DNA from: Amycolatopsis thermalba
GTDB lineage: Bacteria > Actinomycetota > Actinomycetes > Mycobacteriales > Pseudonocardiaceae
Reading direction: 5' to 3'
Length of the DNA: 64,000 nt
NCBI RefSeq assembly: GCF_003385215.1
Contig: NZ_PQHW01000027.1
Span: forward strand, 1 to 64,000
Made by a program: the position numbers and the translations under genes. The notes under the pieces are model-generated. The model was given only the letters and a program-made list of their open reading frames with translations. It did no database searches and had not been told where the DNA came from. This document shows, one piece after another, positions 25,885-35,380 of this stretch. Positions within the stretch are counted from its first letter, which is position 1; every line of letters starts with the position of its first letter.

Positions 25885-26622
25885 TCAGGCGGCGACGTCC
25901 GCCACGATGCAGCTGATGTTGTCCGGTCCGCCTCCGGCGTTGGCCAGCTCGACCAGCTTCTGCACGGCCTCCTCCGGGTCCGGCACCGTCGTCAGCACCT
26001 CCGTCAGCTGCTCCGGCGTCGCGACGTCCGAGAGGCCGTCGGAACAAATGAGGTATCGGTCGCCGGCTCGGGTGTCGAGGACGAAGAGGTCCGGCTCGGG
26101 CTCGCCGGCGCCCTGCAGCGCCCTGGTGAGCACCGAACGCTGCGGGTGGCTCACCGCCAGCTCCGGCGAGATCCGCCCCTGGTCCACCAGCTCCTGCACC
26201 ACCGTGTGGTCCCGCGTCACCTGCACCAGCTCACCCTCGCGCAGCCGGTACGCCCGCGAGTCGCCCACGTGAGCCACCGCGAACGACGCCCCGTCCCACG
26301 CCAGGACCGTCAGCGTGGTCCCCATGCCCTGCAGCCGGCTGTCCTCCTCGACCAGCGCCCGCAGACGGCGCCCCGCGTCGGAAACGGCTTCCGCCAGCGC
26401 CTCCACGCCGGCCTTCGCGGACTCGGCCTCGAGGCGCTCGTCCAGGGCGGCGATCGCGGCGACCGCGCCCGAACTGGCGACCTCACCGGCGACGTGCCCA
26501 CCCATCCCGTCGGCGACGGCGAGCAGACGCGGACTCGTGTAGACCGAGTCCTCGTTCGCTTCGCGTCGCTGTCCGACGTCGGAAGCCACGGCGTAGGAAA
26601 TCGTCAGCGGCCCAGGTTCCAT
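25885..26622 (-). CDS. PP2C-family serine/threonine protein phosphatase
   Basis: 245 residues from the ATG at 26620-26622. All the metal-binding motifs are present: VGQRREANEDSV, LLAVADGMGGHVAGEVAS, MGTTLTVLAW, AHVGDSRAYRL, SDGLSDVATPEQL and GGPDNISCIVADV. It is a soluble single-domain PP2C (PPM) phosphatase, lacking the membrane anchor and extracellular region of mycobacterial PstP, so it would act in the cytoplasm on Ser/Thr-phosphorylated proteins. No kinase, FHA or PASTA gene is adjacent. It is divergent from a SARP-family regulator with a gap of about 77 bp, so the two may share a control region. Confidence 0.9.
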   Translation of the reverse strand: MEPGPLTISYAVASDVGQRREANEDSVYTSPRLLAVADGMGGHVAGEVASSGAVAAIAALDERLEAESAKAGVEALAEAVSDAGRRLRALVEEDSRLQGMGTTLTVLAWDGASFAVAHVGDSRAYRLREGELVQVTRDHTVVQELVDQGRISPELAVSHPQRSVLTRALQGAGEPEPDLFVLDTRAGDRYLICSDGLSDVATPEQLTEVLTTVPDPEEAVQKLVELANAGGGPDNISCIVADVAA

Positions 26623-26699
26623 ACGTGAAGTAAAGCAGCGGGCCGCGAACCACGGCACAGCCTCACCCCGTCCAAGGCGCCATGCGCCACAATCACCGG

Positions 26700-29600
26700 G
26701 TGTGGTTCGCCGTCCTGGGTCCGGTCGAGGCGCGCTCCGCGGCCGGCGACCCCGTGCCCGTCGGCGGGCCACGACCGCGATCCCTCCTCGCCCTCCTGCT
26801 GCTCGACGCCGGTCGCGTCGTCGGCACCGACCGGCTCATCGACGGCCTCTACGGCGACGCCCCACCCGGCGACGCGGCCAACGCACTGCAGGCCCAGGTG
26901 TCCCGCCTGCGCCGCAAGCTCGGTGCCGGGGCACGCATCGAGTCCCAGCCCGCCGGCTACCGGCTCACGGTCGAACCCGATCGCGTCGACCTGCACCGCT
27001 TCACCCGGCTCGCCCGCGACGGCCGTCAAGCCCTGACCGGCGGCGAACCCGCCCGCGCGGCGAAGCTGCTCCGCGAAGCGCTGGACCTCTGGCGCGGCCC
27101 GGCGCTGGCCGACATCCGCGACGCCCCCTTCGCCGAAGCGCAGGCCGCACGCCTCGACGAGCTGCGCACCACCGCGCTCGAGGACCGCGCGGAAGCCGAC
27201 CTCGCGCTCGGCGAATCCCGCGCGGTGATCGACGAACTCACCGAGCTGTGCGCCGCCCACCCCCTCCGCGAACGGCCCCGCGTCCTGCTCGTGCGCGCGC
27301 TCGCCGCCAACGGCCGTCACGCCGAGGCGCTCACCGTCTTCGAGGACGCCCGCCGCACGCTCGCCGACGAACTGGGGGCGGACCCGTCGCCGGAACTCGC
27401 CGCCGCTCACCTCGCCGTGCTGCGCGCCGAACCGGTGCCCGAACCGCCGAAGCTCCCCGCCCAGCTCACCAGCTTCATCGGCCGCGAACCGGAACTGGCC
27501 CGCATCGCCGGCCTGCTCGCGACCGGACGCCTGGTCACCCTGACCGGCCCCGGCGGCGCGGGGAAGACCCGTCTGTCCATCGAGGCCGGTGGCCGAGCCG
27601 ACGGCGAAGTGTGCTTCGTGGACCTGTCACCCGTCACCAGCGGCACCGGCGTCGCCCAAGCCGTCCTCACCGCGCTCGGCCTGCGGGAGACCGGTCTGTT
27701 CCCCGCCTCCGGGGCCGCGCCGGACCCGGTCGCGCGGATCGAGGTGGCGCTGACCGACCGTCGCATGCTGCTGATCCTCGACAACTGCGAGCACGTCATC
27801 GCCGACGCCGCGAAGCTCGTCCACCGATTACTCTCGTCGGCTCCCGGACTGCGCGTGCTCGCCACCAGCCGCGAACCCCTGGGCATCACCGGCGAGGCCC
27901 TGTGCGCCGTGCCGCCGCTCGCGTCACCTCCGCCGGAGACCAGCGCGGCCGAGGCGACCGGCTACGAGTCGGTGCGGCTGTTCACCGAACGGGCCGCCGC
28001 GGTGCGCCCCGGTTTCCGGCTCGACGACGACTCGGCCGCGCGGGTGCTGCGGATCTGCGCCGCGCTCGACGGATTGCCCCTGGCCATCGAACTGGCCGCG
28101 GCGCGCCTGCGGACCCTGCCCCTGGATCAGCTCGAGGCCCGTCTCGACGACAGGTTCCGCCTGCTGTCCAGGGGCAGCCGCACCGCCGCGCCGCGGCACC
28201 AGACGTTGCGCGCGGTCGTGGGCTGGAGCTGGGACCTCCTCGAACCGGAGGAGCAGGACCTGGTGCGGCGCTTCGCGATCTTCGCCGGCGGCGCCACGGC
28301 GGAGGCGGTCGCGGGCGTCTGTGGACTGTCCGAACCGGACACCGAGGACCTCCTGGAAAGCCTCGTCGACAAATCGCTCCTCGAGATGTCCGGCGACCGG
28401 TACCGGATGCTGGAGACGATCCGGGCGTTCAGCGGTGAAAGACTGGATGAATCGGGCGAACGGGACGCGGTGGCACGCGCGCACGCCGAGCACTTCCTCG
28501 CTCTCGCCCAGACCGCCGACCCGCACCTGCGCCGCACCGAGCAGATCGAGTGGCTCGCCCGTCTGACGGCCGAGCGAGCGAACCTGCACGGCGCGCTGCG
28601 CTGGGCGGTCGAGGAGGACACCGGGTTGGCGCTGCGGCTCGTCGGCGCGCTGTCGTCGTACTGGCGACTGCTGGGCGTGCGCACGGAGATCGCGCCGCTG
28701 GCCGCGCGGCTGCTGGACAACCTCGGCGCGGAACCGCCGGACGGCCTGGCGGAGGAGTACGCACTGTGCGTGCTCAACGCCGCACCCGCGGAACCGCCGG
28801 GGCTGGACGAGCACCTGCGGCGCGTCGAATCGATCATGCGGTCGCTGGCGTGGCCGCTGCGTCAGCCGTACCTGCTCGTCTACTGGGCGCTGTTCGCCGG
28901 GCCGCCGGATCCGGCGAGCCGGCCGAACGAGCTGGAACAGGCCATGTTCGACGACGAGGATCCGTGGTTCCAGGCGCTGCACCACTTCTCGGCGAGCTAC
29001 ATCCGGCTGTTGAACGGCGACACCCCGGGCGCGGAGGAGACGTTCGGCAAGTCGCTCGAGCTGTTCCGCGAAATCGGCGACCGCTGGGGTACCGCGCAGG
29101 TGCTCGACGGGCTGGCCGAGCTCGCGGACCTGCGCGGTGACCGGGAGCGGTCGCTGGCGCTGACCGACGAGGCGATGGCCCTGCTCGGGCAGCTCAACGC
29201 GACGGAGGAGCTGGCCGAGCTGGGGGCGCGGCGGTCGGACCGGCTGCTGCGCGACGGTGACCTGACCGACGCCGAAGCCGGCTACCACCGCGCGGCCGAC
29301 CTGGCACGGCGCGCGGGGGCGTCCACCGTGCTCGCCCTCACCGAGCGCGGGTTCGGCGAACTGGCCCGGCACCGCGGGGACTTCGCGCGTGCGCGGGAGC
29401 ACTACGAGCGGGCGCTGGCCACGCTGGGCGCGGATTGGCAGAGCGACGCGGCGAGCGCGCAGACCCTGACCGCGCTGGGCCGGCTCGCCGAGGCGACGGG
29501 CGACCTGGCCGAGGCGCGGGCGCGGCACCGGCAGGCGCTGGACATCACGCTGACGCAGCACTTCCGCTCCAGCATCGCGGACGCGCTGGAGGGGCAGGCG

Positions 29601-29843
29601 GGGATGACCCTGCTCGACGGCGACGCCGAGGGGGCGGCCGAGCAGCTGGGGATGGCGGTGGCGCTGCGGGGCGCAGCGCGACCGGGCGACCAGGACGTGG
29701 CGGGCGTGGCGGCGGGGTGCCAGAAGCTGCTGGGCGCCGACGCCTTCGCCACGGCCTACGACCGCGGCGCGGCACTGCGCTACGAGGAGATCATCACCAG
29801 GCTCGCCCGGACCGACCACGGACACGAGAGCCCGGTGGGGTGA
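26700..29843 (+). CDS. AfsR/SARP-family transcriptional regulator (BTAD-NB-ARC-TPR)
   Basis: 1047 residues from the GTG at 26700, giving MWFAVLGPVEAR, the standard SARP opening; an ATG at 26682 is open. There is no ribosome site and CACAAT lies 8 bases upstream of the GTG, consistent with a leaderless transcript. Domains: OmpR-like winged helix (1-90), bacterial transcriptional activator domain BTAD (about 95-240), STAND/NB-ARC ATPase with Walker A GPGGAGKTR near 283 and Walker B RMLLILDNCEH, then an alpha-helical TPR-like C-terminus (about 650-1047). These regulators usually activate secondary-metabolite or stress genes after ligand-driven oligomerisation. No biosynthetic cluster is adjacent. 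Downstream lies a decayed copy of its own 3' end. Confidence 0.9.
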   Translation: MWFAVLGPVEARSAAGDPVPVGGPRPRSLLALLLLDAGRVVGTDRLIDGLYGDAPPGDAANALQAQVSRLRRKLGAGARIESQPAGYRLTVEPDRVDLHRFTRLARDGRQALTGGEPARAAKLLREALDLWRGPALADIRDAPFAEAQAARLDELRTTALEDRAEADLALGESRAVIDELTELCAAHPLRERPRVLLVRALAANGRHAEALTVFEDARRTLADELGADPSPELAAAHLAVLRAEPVPEPPKLPAQLTSFIGREPELARIAGLLATGRLVTLTGPGGAGKTRLSIEAGGRADGEVCFVDLSPVTSGTGVAQAVLTALGLRETGLFPASGAAPDPVARIEVALTDRRMLLILDNCEHVIADAAKLVHRLLSSAPGLRVLATSREPLGITGEALCAVPPLASPPPETSAAEATGYESVRLFTERAAAVRPGFRLDDDSAARVLRICAALDGLPLAIELAAARLRTLPLDQLEARLDDRFRLLSRGSRTAAPRHQTLRAVVGWSWDLLEPEEQDLVRRFAIFAGGATAEAVAGVCGLSEPDTEDLLESLVDKSLLEMSGDRYRMLETIRAFSGERLDESGERDAVARAHAEHFLALAQTADPHLRRTEQIEWLARLTAERANLHGALRWAVEEDTGLALRLVGALSSYWRLLGVRTEIAPLAARLLDNLGAEPPDGLAEEYALCVLNAAPAEPPGLDEHLRRVESIMRSLAWPLRQPYLLVYWALFAGPPDPASRPNELEQAMFDDEDPWFQALHHFSASYIRLLNGDTPGAEETFGKSLELFREIGDRWGTAQVLDGLAELADLRGDRERSLALTDEAMALLGQLNATEELAELGARRSDRLLRDGDLTDAEAGYHRAADLARRAGASTVLALTERGFGELARHRGDFARAREHYERALATLGADWQSDAASAQTLTALGRLAEATGDLAEARARHRQALDITLTQHFRSSIADALEGQAGMTLLDGDAEGAAEQLGMAVALRGAARPGDQDVAGVAAGCQKLLGADAFATAYDRGAALRYEEIITRLARTDHGHESPVG

Positions 29844-29861
29844 CCCGGGCGGGCAGCGGGT

Positions 29862-29981
29862 GAAAAAGCTCCTGGCGCCGGCACCTGCGCCACCGCCTAC
29901 GAACACGGCACGGCACGGCCCTACAAGGAGATCACCCGGCTCGCCCGGACCGACCACGGACACGACCACCGGGTGGGGTGA
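29862..29981 (+). pseudogene. Decayed duplicate of the SARP gene 3' end
   Basis: Immediately after the SARP stop, the DNA again encodes, with one frame change, ATAYEHGTARPYKEITRLAR and a TDHGHDHRVG-stop ending (29979-29981). The true C-terminus is ATAYDRGAALRYEEIITRLA followed by RTDHGHESPVG-stop. A KLL codon run like that upstream of the real end also remains (near 29865). It has no start or promoter and is a non-functional remnant. The rest of the gap to 30191 shows no gene. Confidence 0.8.
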
Positions 29982-30191
29982 CCGGCCGGACACCTGGACA
30001 CGACGGGCGCCGCCCGGCCACGCAACCGTGGACGGGCGGCGCGGCGGGGATCGCCCGGCCGAGGGATGCCCGCTGCGGCAGACATGGGGTGCTCGGAAGA
30101 ACCTCGGCGCCGATGCTTGCCACCGTGGCCGTCGCCTCGTCCTGAACCGGGTACGTCGCGGCTGGGGCCCGGCGGCCGCGTCGGGCAACCC

Positions 30192-31367
30192 TCACATCCC
30201 GTAGTCCTTCAGTTTCAGCGTGTTCGCCGCCTTCAGGGTCATCCTGTCGAAGGCTCCCGAGAACATCCGGGTCGTCAGCATGCGGTGCGACTGGTTCCGC
30301 AGCCACAGCCCACGCGCCGTGCGCGGGGCCAGGAACGGGCCGGTTCCCTTGGCCTGCTTGGCACCCGCCTCGGCGGCCGGGCGTACCGCCGCCTCGTACC
30401 GCGGGAACGCCAGCCGGTGGTCGCCCGCCGCCGCGAACAGTTCGCCCGCCAGTACGTACGCCGCCATCATCGCCAGGCCCGTTCCGCTGCCGCCCGGGCC
30501 CACGCCCCATCCCGCGTCGCCGACCAACGCCACCCGGCCGCTCGTGTAGCGCGGCAGGTACACGTGCGCCAGCTCGTCGAAGTACAGGTCAGTGGCGGCG
30601 TGCAATCCCTCCAGCAGGCGCGGCACCTCCCAGCCGACCCCGGCGTAGACCTCCGCGATCACCTTCTTCACCTGGGCCTCGTCCTTGCGGTCGTAGCTCA
30701 GGCCGTCCGCCGCGAAGACGAAACCGACGCTCGCCGGGCCGTCCGGGTCCTGCGCGGCGTACGTCACGCCCCGGCCGAGCACGTTGTAGATCAACCCGGT
30801 GTGGTCCAGCCGCAGGTGGTTCGGCGCGCTGAAACCCGCGCACGCGTACCCCATCTCGGTCCGGAACCGCGACTCCGGGCCGAACGCCAGCGCCCGCACA
30901 CCCGAATGCAGCCCGTCCGCGCCGATCACCAGGTCCACGGTCCGCGGGGCGCCGTGGGCGAACGTCACCTCGACACCCGAACCGGTCTCGGTCAGGGACG
31001 TGATCCAGTCGCCGAACACGTACTCCGTCCGGTCCTTCGTCGCCTCGTACAACACGCGGCTCAGGTCGCCGCGCTGGATCTCCACCTCACCGCTGATCAT
31101 CGACGCCGGCAGGCTCGCCACGCGCCGGCCGGAGGCGTCCAGGATGTGCTGCTCCCCCATCGCCGTCTGGTGCGCGCGGATCTCCTCCAGCAACCCCATC
31201 CGCCGCAGCACCTTCATCTGCTCGCCGCGGAAGTCGACCGCCTGCCCGCCCGCACGCAGCGCGGGCGCCCGCTCGACCACGGTCGTCGAGTACCCCAGGC
31301 GGTTCAGCCAGAACGCCACGGACGGGCCGGCGATGCTCGCACCGGAAATCAGCACTGTCTTGCTCAT
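30192..31367 (-). CDS. FAD-dependent monooxygenase (PHBH-like group A flavoprotein)
   Basis: 391 residues from an ATG with a GGAGG site. The FAD fingerprint MSKTVLISGASIAGPSVAFWLNRLGYSTTVVERA is at the N-terminus, the second FAD/NADPH motif LVIGADGLHSGVR lies near 150, and the third, GRVALVGDAGWGVGPGGSGTGLAMMAAYVLAGEL, near 280. The family hydroxylates aromatic or polyketide-like compounds, including tetracycline-type drugs. Substrate unknown. It is not obviously part of a biosynthetic cluster. The gene next upstream is a GNAT in the same direction, 54 bp away. Confidence 0.88.
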   Translation of the reverse strand: MSKTVLISGASIAGPSVAFWLNRLGYSTTVVERAPALRAGGQAVDFRGEQMKVLRRMGLLEEIRAHQTAMGEQHILDASGRRVASLPASMISGEVEIQRGDLSRVLYEATKDRTEYVFGDWITSLTETGSGVEVTFAHGAPRTVDLVIGADGLHSGVRALAFGPESRFRTEMGYACAGFSAPNHLRLDHTGLIYNVLGRGVTYAAQDPDGPASVGFVFAADGLSYDRKDEAQVKKVIAEVYAGVGWEVPRLLEGLHAATDLYFDELAHVYLPRYTSGRVALVGDAGWGVGPGGSGTGLAMMAAYVLAGELFAAAGDHRLAFPRYEAAVRPAAEAGAKQAKGTGPFLAPRTARGLWLRNQSHRMLTTRMFSGAFDRMTLKAANTLKLKDYGM

Positions 31368-31421
31368 CGGGACTCCTCCACTCGGTTGCCCCGAGCTTCG
31401 CGAGGAGCGCTGACCGCCGGC

Positions 31422-32363
31422 TTACCGTCCGCTGACCGGCCGCGCGTGCACGTGCCAGTGACCGGTCACCACGAACCCGCACCGCTCGTACACGCGCTGC
31501 GCGCCGGTGGGGTTCTCGCTGTCCACGCCGAGCACGGCACGCCGGTATCCGCGGGCGCGCGCCGCCCGCAACGCGGCGGCGACCAGGCTCCTGGCGGCAC
31601 CGCGGCCACGCGCTTCCGGAAGCGTGCCGACGTACTCGACCACCACCTCCCCGTCGGCGGCACCGCGCTCGAGGCACAGCACCAACGCGATCACCCGATC
31701 GCTGTCGAGCAGCAGGAACGACAGGTCCGGCTGGAAACCCGCGCTGCCGGTCACCCAGTGGCGGAACAGCTCGGGCGTCAAGGCCGTGCTGGCGAAGTGC
31801 TCCCGGAACGCCTCGTTGAGCGCGAGCCGGGTCGCCTCCTCGTACCGCGCCTCGTACGGCACCGGCTCGACCGTGGACTCGATCGGCGGCAACGCGGACA
31901 GGTCCGCGGCCATGTCGGCGATGGTGCGCACCACCTCGTACCCGCCCCGGCACAGCACCGACGCGTACCACCGCTGGTTCTCGTGCGCCGCGGCGTGCAG
32001 TTCCAGCGGCGCGCCCGGGAACACCTTCGCGTGCAGTTTCGCGCTCGCCTCCTCGTACCACCGGAGCAACTCCGCACCGAGGGCGTCGCTCCGGTGGTCC
32101 GGGTGCACCATCGACTCCACCCGCATACGGTGCACCGGGTCCGCTTCGGTGCGCCGGGCCGTCATCGCGTACGCGATCAGCCGGTCGCCCTCCACCACGG
32201 CCACGCCCGCGTCGGGCAGGGGCGAATTCGGCGACTCCAGGCTCTCCCCGATGTCGGCGACGCTGTGCTCCTCCCCCGTGGGCTCCACCGTCTCCCCCGC
32301 GGCGAACAACTCCGCCACCGCTTCGGCATCGTCGCGTCGCAGTGCGCGCCAAGTCACAGTCAT
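31422..32363 (-). CDS. GNAT-family N-acetyltransferase, probably with two GNAT domains
   Basis: 313 residues from the ATG at 32361-32363. The N-terminal half (RRDDAEAVAELFAAGE, VHPDHRSDALGAELLRWYEEA) and C-terminal half (YVGTLPEARGRGAARSLVAAALRAARARGYRRAVLGVDSENPTGAQRVYERCGFVVTGHW) each look like a GNAT module. The C-terminal one has the R/Q-x-x-G-x-A/G pyrophosphate loop (RGRGAA), so it is the active acetyl-CoA-binding copy. Substrate unknown. The gene faces the divergent yaaA start about 70 bp away. The frame is open further upstream, but that extension overlaps yaaA and is spurious. Confidence 0.85.
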   Translation of the reverse strand: MTVTWRALRRDDAEAVAELFAAGETVEPTGEEHSVADIGESLESPNSPLPDAGVAVVEGDRLIAYAMTARRTEADPVHRMRVESMVHPDHRSDALGAELLRWYEEASAKLHAKVFPGAPLELHAAAHENQRWYASVLCRGGYEVVRTIADMAADLSALPPIESTVEPVPYEARYEEATRLALNEAFREHFASTALTPELFRHWVTGSAGFQPDLSFLLLDSDRVIALVLCLERGAADGEVVVEYVGTLPEARGRGAARSLVAAALRAARARGYRRAVLGVDSENPTGAQRVYERCGFVVTGHWHVHARPVSGR

Positions 32364-32432
32364 CCACGCAGCGTAGGCACTGCCGCTGGCCCGTCCCCAA
32401 TGATTTCCCGGGCGCGGGTTACCCTGCTGGCC

Positions 32433-33164
32433 GTGCTGGTGCTGCTGCCTCCTTCGGAAACCAAAGCCGCCGGTGGGGACGGCCCTCCGCTGGATCTGGA
32501 CGCGCTGTCGTTCCCCGAGCTGAACCCGCTGCGGCGCAAGCTCGCCGACGCACTGGCCGAGCTGGCCGGAGACGTGCCGGAGAGCCTGAACGTGCTGGGG
32601 CTGTCGGGGCGGCAGGAGGAAGAGGTCGCCCGCAACGCCGCGCTCTGGAGCGCACCCACCCTGCCCGCGCTGGAGCGCTACACCGGCGTGCTCTACGACG
32701 CCCTCGACTACGGCGGCCTGCGCCCGGCCGCGCGGGCCAAGGCCGACCGCAGGCTGGCCGTCGCGTCCGCCCTGTTCGGCATCGCCCGCGGCGACGACCG
32801 CATCCCGGCCTATCGCCTCTCCGGCGGCACGACCCTGCCCGCCCTCGGCACGCTGCGCTCGCTGTGGCGCCCGGTCCTGGAACCCGCGCTGGCCGAAGTG
32901 GACGGTCTGATCGTCGACCTGCGCTCGGGCGCCTACGCCGCGCTGGCCCGCATCCCGCGCGCGATCACGGTGCGCGTGGTCACCGCGAGCGGGCGGACGG
33001 TGAGCCACTTCAACAAGGCGTACAAGGGAAAGCTCGCCGCCGCGCTGGCGACCGCCTCGCGCGAACCCTCCACAGTGGAAGGCCTGATCGGCGCCGCCGA
33101 GCGCGCGGGCATCACGCTCGACCGGGTGGGCGAGCAGGAACTGGAGCTGATCACCGACCGGTGA
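32433..33164 (+). CDS. yaaA: Peroxide stress protein YaaA family
   Basis: 243 residues from the GTG at 32433, giving MLVLLPPSETK, the diagnostic YaaA opening. Other family blocks are LSFPELNPLRRKLADAL, ALERYTGVLYDALDY and AYRLSGGTTLPALGTLRSLWRPVL, with VIDVRSGAY-type VDLRSGAY later. YaaA lowers intracellular iron damage during H2O2 stress in E. coli; this role is inferred. The 3' end overlaps the convergent oxidoreductase gene by 14 bp. Another start at 32400 would give a signal-like N-terminus that does not fit this cytoplasmic family. Confidence 0.88.
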   Translation: MLVLLPPSETKAAGGDGPPLDLDALSFPELNPLRRKLADALAELAGDVPESLNVLGLSGRQEEEVARNAALWSAPTLPALERYTGVLYDALDYGGLRPAARAKADRRLAVASALFGIARGDDRIPAYRLSGGTTLPALGTLRSLWRPVLEPALAEVDGLIVDLRSGAYAALARIPRAITVRVVTASGRTVSHFNKAYKGKLAAALATASREPSTVEGLIGAAERAGITLDRVGEQELELITDR

Positions 33165-34236
33165 ACCGCTCCGGCCGGTAGGGCGTCAGGTCGACCGGCG
33201 CCTCCTCACCGAGCGCGAGACCCGCGACGAGCCGCCCGGCGAACGGCGCGACGGTGAGCCCGCCGGGACCGAACCCGGTGGCGACCAGCACGTCCGGACG
33301 CTCCGCCAGCGCGCCGAGCAGCGGCAGGCCATCGGGCGAGGCGGGGCGGAAACCGATCCTCGTCTCCAGCAGCGTCGCGTCGGCCAGGCCCGGTGCGACC
33401 GTCAGGGCGTGGTCCAGGACCTCGCGCTGCCCGGCCGCGGTGATCCGGTGGTCGAACCCGGAACCGGTCTCGCGCGTGGCGCCCGCGACGACCCGCGAGC
33501 CGGGGAAGGCCAGCAGGTAGTGGCTGGACACCGGCAGCACGACCGGCCAGCGCGCGGTGTCCACCCCGGGCAGTTCGAAATGACTGATCTGTCCGCGTTG
33601 CGGCGCCACGGACACCGACGGCACCAGCTCACCGCTCCACGCCCCGGCCGCGACGACGACCTTGTCCGCCGCCAGCTCCTCCCCCGCGACGCGTACCCCG
33701 CGCCGGGTCAGCTCCGCCGCGCCCTCGACGATCCGGGCGCCCCGCGTCACTGCCGCGTCCAGCAGCGCCTGCCGCATGCGCCGCCCGTCCACCCGGCCGC
33801 CGCCACTGACGTGCACCGCGGCCAGGCCGGGGGCGAGCGCGGGGAACAGCTCGCGGGCCTGCGCCGGATCGAGCCGGGACACCTCGCCGGCCACCGGTTC
33901 CCCGGCCACGCGTTCACTCACCCGGGCGAAAGCCTCGTCGAGTTCGGCCGGGTCCGCCGACACCACCATCCCGCCGACCACCTCGAACGACGTGTCCCCC
34001 GCGCCGTCCTCGGCCAGCTGCGCGATCAGCTCCGGGTAGTACGCCGCGGCCGCGGCGGCGAAGCGGTACTCGTCGTCGCCGCGGCGGCTGGTCCACGGGC
34101 ACACGATCCCGGCGCCCGCGGCCGTCGCCACTCCCGGACGGCCCGCGTCGGCCACGACGACCTCGGCGCCACGGCGGGCGAGCTGGTGGGCGGTACTCGC
34201 CCCGGCGATCCCGGAGCCGATCACGATCACGCGCAT
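33151..34236 (-). CDS. FAD-dependent oxidoreductase (D-amino-acid-oxidase/glycine-oxidase-like)
   Basis: 361 residues. MRVIVIGSGIAGASTAHQLARRGAEVVVADAG is a GxGxxG dinucleotide fold binding FAD. The substrate domain follows (FEVVGGMVVSADPAELDEAF, QISHFELPG), and the C-terminal FAD block is GFRPASPDGLPLLG with GFGPGGLTVAPFAGRLVAGL. This DAO family oxidises amino acids, amines or related compounds with O2; the substrate is unknown. Convergent with yaaA (14-bp overlap). Confidence 0.87.
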   Translation of the reverse strand: MRVIVIGSGIAGASTAHQLARRGAEVVVADAGRPGVATAAGAGIVCPWTSRRGDDEYRFAAAAAAYYPELIAQLAEDGAGDTSFEVVGGMVVSADPAELDEAFARVSERVAGEPVAGEVSRLDPAQARELFPALAPGLAAVHVSGGGRVDGRRMRQALLDAAVTRGARIVEGAAELTRRGVRVAGEELAADKVVVAAGAWSGELVPSVSVAPQRGQISHFELPGVDTARWPVVLPVSSHYLLAFPGSRVVAGATRETGSGFDHRITAAGQREVLDHALTVAPGLADATLLETRIGFRPASPDGLPLLGALAERPDVLVATGFGPGGLTVAPFAGRLVAGLALGEEAPVDLTPYRPERFTGR

Positions 34237-34444
34237 GCCGCCAGTCTGCCGGTAATTCGGTTGCGGCCGCAGCGCCGCCGCGGGCATGATCACCCGTACG
34301 CCGGTGCGCTGGGCCCGGTGGTGGAGAAGGGAGGTGCGTCGTGTCCGTCGTTGTCCTGGGCCGTGCCTTCCTCGCCCATCCACCCGCCCCGCCCGCCTGA
34401 TCACCACGGCGCCGGTGGGGCACCTCAGCCATGGAGACCCACCA

Positions 34445-35380
34445 GTGCGCCAGCACGATTTCGCCGAAGACCCCACCCCGCGCTCCCGTCGTCGCCGCCC
34501 GCGGTCCGACGACGAGTTCAATCCGATCCGCAGCGGCCGCCTCACGCAGGACGAACGTGAGCGGCTGGCCCGCCTGCGCGAGGACAGCTACGCCGAACCC
34601 GAGATCCCGGGCGGCGCCGACCGCTACTCGACCTGGGACAGCGCCGAGCACGGCCCACGCCCGCACCCGGCCTGGGTGATCACCGAACTGGCCGCCGTGG
34701 ACACCGAGCTGGGTGTCCTCAAGACCGGCAAGGAGGCCGAGGTGCACCTGCTGCGCCGCGGCCTGCCGGACGGCAGCCGGGAATGCCTGCTCGCCGCGAA
34801 GCGTTACCGGTTGAGCGAGCACCGCCAGTTCCACCGCGACTCCGGTTACCTCGAGGGCAGGCGCATGCGCCGGTCCCGGGAGAACCGGGCCATGGCACAA
34901 CGGAGCTCGTTCGGCCGCAACCTCATCGCCGAGCAGTGGGCGGTCGCCGAGTTCGCCGCGCTCAGTCGCTTGTGGACCATCGGCGTGCCGGTGCCGTACC
35001 CGGTGCAGCGGGACGGCACGGAACTCCTGCTGGAGTTCATCGGAGAGCCCGACGGCACGGCGGCGCCACGCCTGGCACAGCTGCGGCCCGAACCGGAGGA
35101 ACTACGCGAACTGTGGTTCCAGACGGTCGGGGCGCTCGACGTCCTGGCGTCGGAGGGGCTCGCGCACGGAGACCTGTCCGCCTACAACATCCTCGTCCAC
35201 GACGGCCGGATCGTGCTCATCGATCTGCCACAGGTCGTGGATGTGGTGGCCAATCCGAGAGGAGCGGAGTACCTCACCCGTGACGTCCACAACATCTCCG
35301 CGTGGTTTGCCGCGCGGGGACTGCAGGTCGGAGCCGATGACCTGGCTCGGGACCTGCTGGAGCGGGCGGGGCTGGCGTGA
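34445..35380 (+). CDS. RIO-like serine/threonine protein kinase
   Basis: 311 residues from the GTG at 34445 with GGAG 8 bases upstream. The first 60 residues are basic and disordered (SRRRRPRSDDEF). The RIO kinase lobes follow: TELGVLKTGKEAEVHLLRR (P-loop substitute and strand), ECLLAAKRYR with the ATP-binding Lys, LLLEFIGEPDG hinge, catalytic loop LAHGDLSAYNILVHDGRI (about 240, with Asp and Asn), and metal-binding IDLPQVVD (about 258). RIO1-type proteins act in ribosome maturation in archaea and eukaryotes. Bacterial copies are poorly characterised. It lies 213 bp upstream of a DEAD-box RNA helicase, which fits an RNA/ribosome theme. Confidence 0.87.
   Translation: MRQHDFAEDPTPRSRRRRPRSDDEFNPIRSGRLTQDERERLARLREDSYAEPEIPGGADRYSTWDSAEHGPRPHPAWVITELAAVDTELGVLKTGKEAEVHLLRRGLPDGSRECLLAAKRYRLSEHRQFHRDSGYLEGRRMRRSRENRAMAQRSSFGRNLIAEQWAVAEFAALSRLWTIGVPVPYPVQRDGTELLLEFIGEPDGTAAPRLAQLRPEPEELRELWFQTVGALDVLASEGLAHGDLSAYNILVHDGRIVLIDLPQVVDVVANPRGAEYLTRDVHNISAWFAARGLQVGADDLARDLLERAGLA

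Noticed and set aside
30066-32400. Long plus-strand frame spanning from the SARP 3' region to yaaA
   Set aside because: It is antisense to the flavin monooxygenase and the GNAT gene; only the yaaA part at its end is real.
31422-33008. 528-codon version of the GNAT gene extended through yaaA
   Set aside because: The first 215 codons are antisense to yaaA and do not resemble any protein; the GNAT begins at the ATG at 32361-32363.
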